Below, in pieces: positions 34,205 to 44,456 of a DNA stretch of 64,000 nucleotides. Position 1 is the first letter of the stretch; each line of letters starts with the position of its first letter. The stretch spans positions 51,130,841 to 51,194,840 of the forward strand of contig NC_088206.1 in assembly GCF_037126465.1 (NCBI RefSeq), in the 5' to 3' direction. Position numbers and translations under genes: made by a program. The notes below the pieces were generated by a model, which saw only the letters and a program-made list of their open reading frames with translations, searched no databases and had not been told where the DNA came from. Source of the stretch: Ornithodoros turicata (taxonomy: Eukaryota > Arthropoda > Arachnida > Ixodida > Argasidae).

Positions 34205-34299
34205 AGTGTAAGATCATATAGGAGATGCAGGTCCTGCATCTTCTATAATCCCTATATTGCTCCTATAAAACCTATAACTCCTGTGGTACCTACACCACT

Positions 34300-34692
34300 T
34301 AGCGGCGAGATTATCGGAAAACAGGGATACAATGTTCTTCAGTGATTTCGTTTTCGCCAACAATGTCGCCACGATACAACAGTACACACTGCACATTGGA
34401 GGATACAGGCTTTGGATACAGACATCATTATATTCGTCGACGGTGAGGCGTTTCAACTCGGGTTTGATGGGTGGTAATCCGAAGGAATCAAAGTAGATGA
34501 GGTCATCCTTCATTTTCGCCTACAGAATCCAGTGCTCCCCGGCTTGCCGTCGCCGATCGGTGTTCACCACGATTATACCCGGTCTATCCGGGTCAGCGCG
34601 GGCAGACGGTCGTCTCGAGCGTATACACCGTGGAAGAGTGCCGAAGTGTAATCGTTGTACTTCAGGAGTCTCTCGATATCTTGCTCGAACAT
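34300..34692 (-). pseudogene. Adenain-like cysteine protease (Polinton PRO), truncated
   Basis: Expected to mature capsid proteins. On the minus strand the start is ATG at 34692, two bases past the capsid gene's stop. The family core FHGVYARDDRLP is followed, after a frameshift near 34580, by the catalytic-His segment GEHW. An in-frame stop lies just after this, near 34518. Then come the YFDSFGLPP segment (acidic residue) and the nucleophile in PPMCSVYC. The C-terminus is cut near 34300, where CCTATA-type repeat sequence begins. The catalytic residues are visible, but the gene is broken three ways. Confidence 0.85.
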
Positions 34693-34694
34693 CG

Positions 34695-35553
34695 CTAATC
34701 CAGTGTGACGTTCCTGTTCTTATCAATGGACATAATTCGCACATTCTCGGACAGTATCAATACGGTCGTGGGTTCGGCCAAGGCACGTCGGAACTTGAGT
34801 TGCAGACGAACGTTTCCACGCCTGATCGGTGACAGGTGGATGGAGGATTGATCGGGATCCAGGTCGTAGTACAGTAGGAACTTGTTTCCAACGTAGTGGT
34901 CGTATTCGTAGGAGACGTGCTTCTCACACAGCTGCTCCAGGAGGTTGAAGTAGCTTCAGTGGTTCAGGTTATTGTTGAAGTCGAACGTGTGTATTCGCTG
35001 CGTCCCGTTCACGGTGAGCGTCGCCGACTCAATGTCGCAGTTCAGAAATCGTTACGGGTCCCGATTGAATGCTCCCTGGTAGGCTAGGGTGGGCACGAAC
35101 GCGACCACCACCTTAGACGGTATCTTCTCTAGAAATAAATCTTCCAGGCATGCATCCAGGTTGCCAACTGGTAGTGAACGAATACGCGATTCACTTCCGG
35201 CCAGTGTGTAGAGAGCCATGCGCTGCTGCAATTCGGTTTCGTGCCCAAGGAATAGGCTGGGAGACATGGTGATTTTCTTCAGGTCGTCCTATTGCCAGCA
35301 TGTGTTTCCTGTAGCGAACCGTCGTCACGTACGATGCGGACTTTCGTCACTATGTACGCGGAGTTCAAATCGAGATAGTGATGCCCCAAATTCGAAAGCT
35401 GGAACTCTTGACGGAGGATATGTCAGCGACCGGGTAGAATACCTTATATTCCCCCTTCAGTATATGCCACTGCGTTCCCGGCACGGAAAATAACCGTGTT
35501 TCCGACTTATCCAACAGAGGAGTGTCGGGATGTACAACGTTAATCGTGTCCAT
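34695..35553 (-). pseudogene. Polinton major capsid protein (double jelly-roll type)
   Basis: The position between the protease and the basic protein, and the segments SVPGTQWHILKGEYKVFYPV, SPSLFLGHETELQQRMALYT and a C-terminal RRGNVRLQLKFRRALAEPT followed by TVLILSENV, fit Polinton major capsid proteins. The start is ATG at 35553 and the stop at 34695-34697. Breaks lie near 35365, 35270, 35055 and 34960. About 285 codons is short for this family (often 500 or more), so internal deletion is likely. Particle formation is known only by inference for the family. Confidence 0.7.
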
Positions 35554-35560
35554 CTCGCAA

Positions 35561-35869
35561 CTAAATTGTGACCGCGCAACCAGCGTGATTTATGCTGTCG
35601 AAGACGTCCGGTTTTCTCCTCTTTCTTCGCCCGCCGGCCCCTCCGAGATCGCGGAGAATTTCACGGCCCGTATCTTTCGCCGATCTTTTAAGCGCACTTT
35701 GGAAAGAGTCTCCCTCAGACAGATTTTTGGCTACACGCTTAGCGGCCGCAACAGCCGTCTTTTTTAAGTAGGGCAACACGCGTTTAAAGAGTGGAATAGC
35801 GAAACGCCCGAGCTGAGAAAAGAAATTGCCTCCGGTACAGGTGCGACCTGTATACCGTTGGAACGCCAA
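35561..35869 (-). CDS. Small basic protein of the Polinton capsid module
   Basis: 102 codons, open, ending 8 bases before the capsid gene start. The N-terminus is Gly/Thr-rich (GRTCTGGNFFSQLG). An amphipathic, Lys/Ala-rich helix follows (LKKTAVAAAKRVAKNL), and near the end there is a basic cluster, GGRRKRRKPD. Proteins of this pattern and position occur in Polintons and adintoviruses and have been compared with adenovirus core or membrane-active proteins. The exact role is not known. The cluster could be a nuclear-localisation or DNA-binding segment. Confidence 0.65.
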   Translation of the reverse strand: MAFQRYTGRTCTGGNFFSQLGRFAIPLFKRVLPYLKKTAVAAAKRVAKNLSEGDSFQSALKRSAKDTGREILRDLGGAGGRRKRRKPDVFDSINHAGCAVTI

Positions 35870-35889
35870 ATCCGTAGATTGGTACGGCT

Positions 35890-37167
35890 TTAGTGTACAT
35901 GCTTAAAGTGCAGCGTCAGCGTCGATCTACCGCGATTTTGTAGCGGTAGCCTGCGACCCGTGTCGTCGCGTATAGAGATTGTGATTGAGGAAATTTCGCG
36001 CTGCACTAACTTAAAATACTGAACGGGTAGAAAGCTGAAACTCAGTTGTTCTTTCGTTCTATCGTATACGAATGGAATTAATTGCAGTATCGGATGCCGC
36101 CCGTTTCCCACTACGGAGGGCGTGACGAGATCCGTGTATATCATAATACAGTTAATGGGAAGATCTATGGTCACTTCGTCGACGCCCGTATTGTTTTCGG
36201 TAAATACGGTTTTCGCGCCGAAACCCAGTAGGTACACAAAGTAATCGGATAATGTAAGCGACACGTTTTCCCGCAAGCTCAACGAACACTTTCTCGCCCA
36301 TGCATCATACGTGAGGGAAGCCTCCGGCTGCAGACGCTCATGGATGGCGCTCACGAGAGCTTCGGGTGTTTCGTAGTAATTTGGTGGAAGTGAAATGCGC
36401 CGACTTTCCGTCTCTCGAGTGTTTATGTGGATGCGGTACATCTTCACTATGGGATTACACGTGACGCGCTTTCGGGATCCTTCAACACGGACGTGCTTCA
36501 CCTGAATGAGGTCCAGGAACTCGGTCGACAAGTTGAAATTCGCCGGGAGAGAGAGCGAGTAATTGTTGTCTTTGTATTCCACCCTTGGTTCTGTATTGTT
36601 CGTCGCTCGGAAGAATTTGTTGAACGTGTCGGTAATTAGCGATCGGGGTTCTAAAATTAGATCGTTATTGATCACTATCACCCGGCGAACTCGCATCATA
36701 ACGGCTCTTTCCTCCGCGAGCGGTAACACGTTTGGGATGGCACGTACTTTACCGCCCTCCGGGTGATCTCCATCGATGTCGACGATTCCAAAGGCGAGAT
36801 GCAGCGGTCTGTCGATTAATTTCACCGAGTGCACGCGCGACGGTAGCTTAAACACGTGGTGATCTTCCTCGTAAGTTCACTCTATCCCATATTCGGGTCA
36901 TATTTTATTCAATAACGTGTCCGTGTCTTTGAACGTGAGCTGTTTTGTTTGCCACTTCTCCGTTGATAGCGTTATCAGGTTATCAGGCGCTTGGTTCACG
37001 TTCAGAAAGCTGTTGGGAATGGAAAATCCCTCTAGACCGACGACGTACGAATCATCCAGGTGTAGCGGCTTATCTAACGCGATCGTAAAGTCATTCAGCG
37101 TGTTGGACGGGTACGGGTCCATGCTGGCGTTGGAGAGCAGATACACGTAAAATTCATTTTCTGACAT
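35890..37167 (-). pseudogene. Penton-type minor capsid protein
   Basis: The start is ATG at 37167. The opening MSENEFYVYLLSNASMD with YPSNTLNDFTIAL is the signature N-terminus of the Polinton minor (single jelly-roll) capsid protein, and VGLEGFSIPNSF follows. A stop/frame change near 36898 separates about 90 codons from an intact 321-codon remainder (to 35890). That part carries the C-terminal segments PILQLIPFVYDR and SSITISIRDDTGRRLP. The start overlaps the integrase stop. The break is a single short lesion, so this is among the better preserved genes here. Confidence 0.8.
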
Positions 37168-38190
37168 CGCTGGCGGGCACCCAAGAATCGTGATCTTTGG
37201 CGTATCCGAACCAACGACCCAAGTAGTGCATACCCCATTAGTTTTCTTCTTTCTAATCATTGCGGATATGAGTCGCTTATCGTACGATGAAAGATGGTGG
37301 ACGGGCTGCAGCTCCTGCTCGTAGAATGATCCGAGTATTTCTTTTCCCGTTGAATCTTTCACGTACACTACGGGCGGATCGGTCTTTCTCGTTCGCGACA
37401 CCTCGAACACTTCGGCCGTCCACCTTTGATCGTAGCCTTTGGCGAACACACCGCGATCTAACGCGAGCCTCACCTGGTCCCCCGCTTTATACTTGCTCTC
37501 GCATGGGGTTGTCTTACGATTCAATCTGTTGAACAGAGCTACTTCATTTCCGGCGTTCACGTTTTTTGGCTTTTCACCCGTGACAGAGTGTACCGAGTCG
37601 TTATAGTCGGCCACTATCTTCGGCTGCGCGTTGATATAATTAAACTTCCCTTTACTAGTGAAATGCCTGGCTATCCTTTCACTAATTGTTCTCTGCACGC
37701 GTTCACAGGAGGCCGCTTTCATTCCGCCGTGCTATAGTGATTTAGTAGCGACTGAAAGTACTGACGAACGGGGGAACCCCAAAATTCGCTTCCGCGATCT
37801 GTCAGCAAATTCTTCAGAATTCCATGACGGAAAAGTCGTTGGAAAGCTTTCTTTACGTCTTGCGGTCGATTTGTGTGAATGGGGACCATGTACAGGTACC
37901 TCGATAGCGTATCTATGACCGTTAGGATGTACTGAAGCCCTTGTTAAATTTCTGATATTTACGCATATCCAGAAGGTCTGCCTGATATAAATCCCGCACG
38001 TGAGTTGCGATGATGGAGCGTCGCTTAAATTTTTTCTTCGCTGGCTTGTGAAGGGTGTAAGCATCTTTTTTCAGCTGTTCCACGGCTTCTGCGCGCGTGA
38101 GCTTGTGATAACGTCGGTACCGATCCACTCCACCTAACCCTTTCTCCTTGTCTTTCTATAGGGCCAAATATTTGCTCCAGCGAGCAATGC
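37154..38190 (-). pseudogene. Retroviral-type integrase with chromodomain-like tail (Polinton INT)
   Basis: Inserts the element's DNA and makes the 6-bp duplication. On the minus strand: an N-terminal GLGGVDRYRRY step, the first catalytic Asp in YQADLLDM (about 37970), the second in LLTDRGSEF (about 37790) and the Glu region around KAASCERVQRTI with its active-site-helix partner residues (about 37715). Next come an SH3-like part (YKAGDQVRL) and a terminal chromodomain-like stretch (GRWFGYAKDHDSWVP). The stop at 37154-37156 overlaps the minor capsid start. Frame breaks lie near 37925, 37730 and 37230. The N-terminal limit is approximate. This is the natural candidate for moving the palindrome, in an intact copy elsewhere. 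Confidence 0.9.
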
Positions 38191-38591
38191 GCTGTATTTT
38201 CAGAGCGCTTATAATTTTCTATACTTTTTTGTACCAACTGGGTTTCTTGGTTACGACGTGCTAAGTAGCTCACGAGAGCCACAATGTTTGAGCGATTGAT
38301 TCGCTTCCCTCTGTATGCTAGCACATTATCCGCCTGCCAGGTGAAAACTTTCTTCAATTCTTTTAGCACAGATTTCGCGTGTGCTTTATCAACACCGGAG
38401 GGTAGAAGATTAAAATTGAATGGATTTGGTTCCGGTTCGGGCTCCGAATGGACGGGTTCCAGAGGAGGAGGAGGAGGATGATAGTGAGCACGCTTCAGCA
38501 AGTAATAGAGGGCTTCCAGTATTTTGCCCACCTTTACGTCGTCCGAATCGTTAGATTTCAGAACTTCACCTATTTCTATTCTATGAGCCAT
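38025..38591 (-). CDS. Polinton protein of unknown function, proline-rich middle
   Basis: I take the start at 38591 (MAHRIEIGEVL) because the upstream part of this frame is the overlapping core-like gene; the next 188 codons are open. A helical N-terminus is followed by HYHPPPPPLEP and an SEPEPEPN tract, then a mixed-charge region with FTWQADNVLAYRGKRI. The ORF runs on into the integrase region in another frame, so its true end may be nearer 38160. Its partners are the capsid and ATPase genes. No domain recognised. Confidence 0.5.
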   Translation of the reverse strand: MAHRIEIGEVLKSNDSDDVKVGKILEALYYLLKRAHYHPPPPPLEPVHSEPEPEPNPFNFNLLPSGVDKAHAKSVLKELKKVFTWQADNVLAYRGKRINRSNIVALVSYLARRNQETQLVQKSIENYKRSENTAHCSLEQIFGPIERQGERVRWSGSVPTLSQAHARRSRGTAEKRCLHPSQASEEKI

Positions 38592-38930
38592 GACCGATGG
38601 CTTTAGATATCGCTCGCCCGGCAACTCCCGCCACGAGACTTGATAGCCCTGAGAGGAGCAGTGGAAGTATGGGAATGAGACCACCTCGTTGTCCCTTAAT
38701 ATATTTCTTCAACTGCCGGGGGCACTTATGAAGTGACTTGTAAGCGAGGAAGCGGAGGATTTTTTTGTGTTTCTTCAGGTTTTTATGAAGTTCCGTCGAA
38801 AGTGGGATATTTCCGCGTAGAATGTTCAGACAGATTTCCGTAAGGATTCAAATGTCGTCGCGCGGTGCGTCGGTTTGCTGGCGGCCAATACTTTGAGGAG
38901 CGTGAGATGTCTTCTAAGATCGGTCGTCAT
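38581..38930 (-). pseudogene. Core-like Polinton protein with C-terminal GG-hydrophobic segment
   Basis: Start ATG at 38930 (MTTDLRRHLTLLKVL), overlapping the ATPase stop as ATGA. After one frame break near 38850 the frame continues with CLNILRGNIPLS, a Lys-rich helix (KKHKKILRFLAYKSL), and RGGLIPILPLLLSG, then SLVAGVAGRAI, ending at 38581 inside the next start codon. The 'basic helix, then GG-hydrophobic tail' plan is widespread in Polintons and adintoviruses and resembles membrane-active adenovirus precursor proteins. It is easily missed because it is short and shifted. Confidence 0.7.
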
Positions 38931-39544
38931 TTCGCGGGCATAAACAGGAACTGCCGGTCGTGCGGTAAAATACCCGTTCGCAGGCTACGAGAGGGAGGTG
39001 TTTGCGCATGCAGATCCACAACTAAATAACCGTGCGCCTTCTCCGTCGCCTGGTTATATGCGTTGAGAAATTAGGAGAGCCCCTGTTTCCCAAACACCTG
39101 ACGTCCGAAGGTTTCGATCTGTTGTACGGACCAAGCGTTCCGGAACATTACGATATAACTGGCGTTCAGCGATATCGTTCGAAAAGCGGCGTTGTGATAG
39201 AACAAGGCTTGTGTGATCAGGATCACGGACGCATTCTTATGGTGGCTACCACGTAGAAACAACGACTCTACCTCCGATAGAACCCCCTTTTCCGTGATTT
39301 GATCGTCAATAACTATGAGAGTGGGACATCGCTCGTCCCAATCTGCGGGTATCCGGTCCATACACTCCACACCGTCGAAATCATTTTCCCAGCCGGCTGC
39401 ATACTTTCGTACGTAGAGTATCTTCTGCGGTGGAATGCTAAATAATTCGGGGTGTCTCATTATATTCTGCGTGAGCACCGTCTTCCCACACATGGACTTG
39501 CCGGAGATGAGAATTTGAGCAGGGTGCTGGAACTGCATGCGCAT
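38927..39544 (-). pseudogene. Packaging ATPase (A32/FtsK-HerA type)
   Basis: Predicted to pump DNA into capsids. Walker A is GKSMCGKT (residues 15-22), Walker B is TLIVIDDQ (75-82) and a sensor-like ILITQ follows (108-112). The frame is open for 157 codons, meets a single in-frame TAA at 39068-39070, then continues with FLNAYNQATEKAHGYLVVD to the natural stop at 38927. One nonsense change is therefore the only lesion I see. About 205 codons total, usual for the family. Confidence 0.9.
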
Positions 39545-39595
39545 CGTGGAATAACTTGAGCAGACTCTGTAGCGAGGTGTGATGCATCTTTATTT

Positions 39596-39853
39596 TCATC
39601 CATAGCTCCTAGCGCGATTGATGATCGTCTCCAGGACTCTTATTTCTTCCTGACATAGTTCCTGAAGCTCGCGCAGTGATTGCTCCCTGGAAGCCGACAG
39701 GTACTCGTCGAAGATTTCGCGTATGATTTCCCGCAACTTGTTTGCGGTGATACGGGAGCGCAATATGTGGCAGCACATCTCGACGAAGTTCTCTCGCTCG
39801 TGTGATGCCTCGAAGCGGAATCGCGCGGAGTTGATGCACCTGTGTCGCCCCAT
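39596..39853 (-). CDS. Small helical Polinton protein next to the right terminal repeat
   Basis: 85 codons, open; first gene inside the right terminal repeat. It starts MGRHRCINSARFRF and is mostly predicted helix (KLREIIREIFDEYL, LRELQELCQEEIRVLETI). It shares strand with, and lies 51 bp ahead of, the ATPase. I do not recognise the family. A coiled-coil scaffold or regulator is possible. Confidence 0.45.
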   Translation of the reverse strand: MGRHRCINSARFRFEASHERENFVEMCCHILRSRITANKLREIIREIFDEYLSASREQSLRELQELCQEEIRVLETIINRARSYG

Positions 39854-39889
39854 CTGGTGGCACGAGGTAAGTTTGGACGTATGAGATTG

Positions 39890-40842
39890 GACTCACTTAG
39901 GATCGACAAATTCAGGTTAGCCAATCACTGTTCGGCAGCCTTAGTGTGGACCAATCAGGGACAGCCATCCGTAGGCTTAGAATGGACCAATCGGTGTGAA
40001 GAGCCAATCAGTGGGCTTCGAATGCACCAATCAGCATGAAGTGAGCGGAGCCAGTAAAGAGTTGCGCCATCTGGTGTCAGTGGGTTTAGAATGGGCCAGT
40101 GAGGGCCAATCGGTAGGCTTAGATTGGGGACGGCCAATCAGAGCGTCTGGAAAGTCTGGAAGGACCAATCAGTAGGCTTCGTGTGGACCGGCTTAGAAGT
40201 GAGTAGACTTAGAATGGACCAATCAGAATGAAGTGGGTGGAGCCAGTAAATAGGTAAGTTTGAACATCTGAGATAAAGCCGCAGCGGGGCCGCTGCCATC
40301 TTGCGGGCGCTACTGAAGGCCATGTTCAGCGGGCCAATCGGTGGGCTTAGAACGGGCCAATCGGTGGGGACGGCCAATCAGAGGGCTTAGAAAGTCTGGG
40401 AGAGTGATCAGTAGGCCTAGAATGGACCAATCAGCGGAGCCGGTTAATTAGCATAAAGGGGAGTGCTCAGCGATACGCATGAACCAATTAGCGTGAAGTG
40501 GGCGGAGCCGAGTAATTAGCATAAAGAGGCGGAGCTACAGTCAACCCATCAATGATCAGTAGGCTTAGCACGGGCCATTCAGCGTGAACTGGGTGGAGCC
40601 AAGCCAATTAATTAGCATAAAGGAGCGGAGCTACGGTCAGCCAATCAAAGATCAGTAGACTTAGCATGGGCCAATCAACATGAAGTGGGCCGAGCTAATG
40701 GCGGCCAACCAGATGGCTTTGGAATTGGCTTGTGTTGGCTTAGAACTGGATTGTGTTGTCTTAGCAGTGGATTTTGGCTTAGAATTGGATTGGAATTGGA
40801 TTAGAGAAAACTCTTGGCTATAGGACTCATTTTTATACTACT
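39890..40842 (-). repeat. Polinton right terminal inverted repeat
   Basis: Counterpart of 10224-11030, about 950 bp. CCAATCAG/CCAATCGG boxes recur roughly every 20-50 bp, often with GCTTAGAATGG, AAGTGGGCGGAGC or TTAATTAGCATAAAG. It ends TATACTACT before GATATG. Extra units near 40030-40200 are absent from the left copy. Confidence 0.9.
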
Positions 40843-40848
40843 GATATG

Positions 40849-41573
40849 TGGCTCAGAAAATTTTGTGCCGGCGTCGAAAGAATCGGAGCCTACTATCTTT
40901 GAAGTTCTCGGTAGCTCACAAAATAACTAGAGCGAAAATCGCAAATCTAAAATCATTAAGTACTAGAAAAATATGTCAAGAACGAACGCCAGCAAAAAGA
41001 TTTCATCTATGTTAAGGCGTTGACCTGGCACATGAGTTTTCGTCGGGTATGGTCAGCCGTGTATTTTACCGTTTCGGAATAGGCAGCGCAGTGCTGCCAT
41101 CTCCCATGGAGGGTATGGTCACAAGACACACCAATTTGAGCGCTGCACGTGCAGGTCGACGACGAGGCCGACGTTGACTGTGACCTGGAGCACGAGCACA
41201 CGCAGCTTAGCCCTGCCGCAAATACGTGATGGACGGACTATACTATACATGAGCTGTTCATTCATCGATGTTTATTTTATGTTAGTTGTTGGACGATGTT
41301 AGTTGTTGTTGATGTTTATTTTCTAGGGGTGGGGTGGGGGGAGGGCATGAACGTGGCATGTCATTCCCCCTTATAACGCCGGGACGATCGCGTTGAGCCT
41401 CACTTCATTGGAAATTGTGTATTAAAAACAGGAATGCAAGACAAAATTCAGAGTACCAGTCAGCTATCGTATAAAGGAAACATTTGAAGCAAAACCATTG
41501 CGGACAGGCACGAAAACTGCTCGCTGTTTGATACATGGAAATAATTCATGAGTGCAGAACAGGGTTGCTCACC
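40849..41573. other. Flank between Polinton and the next insertion
   Basis: No gene recognised. CATTAAGTACTAGA at about 40955 is the inverse of TCTAGTACTTAATG at about 10190, just outside the other Polinton end, so the target may itself have been a small palindromic element. A GTTAGTTGTTGGACGATGTTAG duplication lies near 41282, followed by a G-rich run. Confidence 0.4.
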
Positions 41574-41589
41574 GAGATCACACTAAGTC

Positions 41590-42889
41590 ACTGAGTCACT
41601 AAATCCAGCCGCCGGCTCTAAAGCGAAACGCACCGCCTCGAAAATATTGTCGCCACCGGCGAGCCAGCTCGGAAGATCTCTGATTGGCTGCGCATTATAT
41701 GTATAAATATTTGGATGCTCATTGGTCTCCAGGAACTGGCGTCAGTTTCCTTCGCGCTGATTGGGCGAGAGTCATTTGATTGAGGCGCGCGTATCCAACC
41801 AAACGATCGGTCGAACGGAGGAGAAAGAAAAACGACGGAGGAGACATCGCGTCTGTCCGGCCACGCGTGTTCTCTCGGACTTCGGACTGCAACCGTTGTG
41901 CACGCAGACGCTAGGGGTAGTTTGAGGGTTTTGAATGCTTTAGATTTAGATTGTGGCGAACTGCTAATGTGAGAACGGAATGGCACATCCACCTGATCAT
42001 CACAACAGCGGGAAGACGAACATGACATGGAATCCCTGCACCTCCAAAGGACGCAGAAATCGTCAGAGAGGAAGTCTGCACTCTTTCCGACGTACTGCAG
42101 GTGAACGGTATATGACAAGTTTGATTACTTTTTTGTGACCAAAGGAAGTAATGCAGGTTTATCACGTTAAGTGTATTACGTACAACATTTACGAGTCACT
42201 CGGTACGTTAGCGGCGTTTCATTGTGCAGTGCATTGCCGTAACTTGTACGTTTCTGATATGCCGCTAATCGAATTATGTGTGGTTATGCTAGTTGCTCCT
42301 CATGCATGCGCTTTGGTGTTCAAATACGAAATCAAGATCGATTGCCTATCATAGCAGTGATTTTCGTGCAGAGTTACGGATCATCAATAGATTTTTTTTT
42401 TTTTAGTTCTCCCGCAGTCATCGGCAACGACGACGCACATAGCTCAGCATTGGCTTCTGAACTGCCCTTCGATGTCGAAGCACCTAAAGCTCCAGTGAAG
42501 CCTGTTACAAGACAAAAAAAGATATGCACTGTAGCTTTTTCGAGGCAGTTCCCGAGGACAAATAAACTTGATTGGTCATACACCATCACTTTTTGATTGT
42601 CTGCTTTGGGACAGCATGATCGTTGCTGTACAGCAATCGCCGAAGACAAACGGACGAGGCTGGGGGGTAGGGAGGGGGGACGAGAGGAGAGACGAAAAAC
42701 CAGACGAGAGAAGGGGGAGGAGGTTGAGAAAGGAGGTCGGTCTGCGCATGCGCACTGGGCCCCACCTTTTTTCTCGCGCAGCAGCTCGGGGACGCTGTGA
42801 GTGGCTCCTGGAGATCACGTGGTTTAAGCGCCCGCCATTTTCCCTGGACCATTGCGTAAACGGGAGCTTCCGGCGGATGCTAAATCACT
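41590..42889. mobile_element. 1.3-kb insertion flanked by a 16-bp direct duplication
   Basis: GAGATCACACTAAGTC occurs at 41574-41589 and 42890-42905. The inner ends are weakly inverted (CACTAAATCCAGCCGCCGG and CCGGCGGATGCTAAATCAC). A 16-bp duplication is long for a cut-and-paste element, so a retroelement or an ectopic duplication is possible. The right copy lies in the YqaJ-type reading frame, which suggests that the gene continued to the left before the insertion. The interior has ORFs but no recognisable protein. Confidence 0.5.
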
Positions 42890-44456
42890 GAGATCACACT
42901 AAGTCGTGTTGCAGGCAATGCTCGCAGCTTGTTGATGAATGTTGACAATAACGCCGCCGAGCACTTCAATTCCGTTATCGCAAAGTTTGTTGGGGGAAAG
43001 CGGATCAACTTCTGTCAGCGGCGGTCTTACCAAACGCGCATTTGCCCCAGCCGTATCAGTGAACTCACGTGAAGGTTTGCATCATCGTGTGCATAAGGAG
43101 AAACAACAACAACTTTATTTTGGACCTTGGAGAGTGGGGAGTTTCATCGCCACAGGCGATACTCTACCCCATTGCTGGATGGAATGGGGGGAATAAAGTA
43201 ACGAGCCCCTTCACAATAACGATCGAAGTCCGATGGTGTCCAGAAATGTCAGAAGAGCTTTGAGCGCAGAGCGTTGCTGGGCTGGATTGGGCCAGGGACC
43301 AAGCAATTTCGATAGGGAGAAAGGGCGAGAGTCCAGCTGACGAAGAGACTCGGAGAGTGTGGTTCGGGAAGGTTCGTAGTGAGGGCAATGAAGAAGAATG
43401 TGCTCCAGATCCTCAAGAGCACCACAGTGGCAGCAGGTGGGGGAGTCAACTTGTCTCAAGCGGTAACGCCACTGAGCTGTAAAGGATGTGAGCTGTAAGC
43501 ACAAGGAGATGTGTCAAACAAAGCCAAGGAAGTACACTTTGAGCCTTCAAAAACGTTGTAATGCACGTGAAGAGGCAAGGGCCAAGCGCCGTCTCAACAC
43601 CAAAGCCAAGAAGGCCAGCCTTCCAGCCCTGCGTAAGAAGCCCGAGCGCCGAAATGCTGACTATGGGGAACAAGCGCAAAGACCAGACATGGAGCCAACG
43701 TCCTTCGCAACGGCGTGCGTCGACTACAAAAAATTGCTTGAGCTCTCAGAGGAGGAGCATGCCGCATTACAGGAAGACACCATAGAGCAGTCGCTGAGCC
43801 TCCGGTGGAAACAAGAAAGGAGAAAGCGGCTTACGGTGTCTTTTTGGTAGAGTATGCAGGATGCGCCCCTCTACAAGTCGTGTGGGTGCAGTTAAGGACA
43901 TCTTGTACCGGGACATTGATACCGCTTCACTGAAGCACAAGAGGAGGTATGAGTCCATTGCGATTGCGGAGTTAGAAAAGCACGCGGGAGTAAAAGTCAG
44001 TCGGTGCGGTCTTTTCGTTGACAAGGTCTGTAGCTTTCTGGCAGCCAGGCCCGACGGCCTGATTGCGGACGACGGCCTCGTCGAAGTGAAATGTCCATCG
44101 TCGGCATACGGCAAACTCCTGTTGAGGCTGTTCACTCAAAGAAGATTGTGTACTGCACTGAGGTGGAAGGCAAGTTGAAACTGAAGAGGACGCACCCGTA
44201 ATAGTACCAAGTCCAGGGCCAGCTCCATGTGACAGGCCGGCAGTACTGCCTCTTCGTAGTCTGGACAGGTGCCAGCACGATCTCAATGGAGAGGATTGAC
44301 AGGGACGACGCCTTTTGGAACGACAGCATGGTTGTCCACCTTCAGCGTTTCTATGACGGCTACCTCCTGCCAGAGCTTGTTGATCTTCGCCATTTCCGCA
44401 GTATGCCAATAAGAAATCCAGACTACAGAGCAAAATACACTGGGTCCAAGTAGGCA
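42890..44456 (+). pseudogene. YqaJ-type nuclease gene of an animal mobile/recombinase family
   Basis: Upstream segments VAGNARSLLMNVDNNAAEHF and KFVGGKRINF, then YQTR, are typical of the region before YqaJ nuclease domains in arthropod and cnidarian proteins of this family. After a LINE insertion (43101-43498) the frame resumes with HKEMCQTKPRKYTL. The nuclease core follows: LAARPDGLI, DDGLVEVKCPSSA (E-x-K catalytic motif, about 44070-44110), then QGQLHVTGRQYCLFVVWT and the C-terminal YLLPELVD, stopping near 44453. Frame breaks lie near 43850, 44110 and 44210. The reaction would be 5'-3' exonuclease, by family. The gene is dead here. Confidence 0.75.
43101..43498 (-). mobile_element. 5'-truncated LINE, 3' end only
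   Basis: The minus strand encodes the end of a reverse transcriptase ORF with the C-terminal zinc motif CCHCGALEDLEHILLHCPHY. A short 3' UTR follows, ending ATAAAGTTGTTGTTGTTT. The flanks GCATAAGGAG (43091-43100) and GCACAAGGAG (43499-43508) are a 9/10 target duplication in the host frame. Jockey/I-like by the tail motif; the clade is not certain. Confidence 0.8.

Larger units (their letters stand above)
10224..40842. mobile_element. Polinton/Maverick element, complete ends, interrupted by later insertions
   Basis: The termini are AGTAGTATA...TATACTACT, flanked by identical 6-mers GATATG (10218-10223 and 40843-40848). Six-base duplications and AG...CT ends are the Polinton hallmark. Inside are the diagnostic genes: protein-primed DNA polymerase B, adenovirus-type cysteine protease, capsid proteins, A32/FtsK-like packaging ATPase and retroviral-type integrase, almost all on the minus strand. 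The span is 30.6 kb, but subtracting the 13.67-kb palindrome and its duplication gives about 16.9 kb, a usual Polinton length (part of that, 30.6-34.3 kb, is foreign repeats). Many genes carry stops or frameshifts, so the copy is dead. Such elements are related to adintoviruses and may once have formed particles. Confidence 0.95.

Noticed and set aside
34214..34513. Independent 99-codon ORF
   Set aside because: It is the C-terminal part of the protease (YFDSFGLPP and the catalytic Cys region), so it was merged with that gene.
42568..42891. ORFs of about 100 codons rich in Arg/Gly/Glu
   Set aside because: They come from a purine-rich tract (GGGAGGGGGGACGAGAGG type) in the 1.3-kb insertion and lack any domain.
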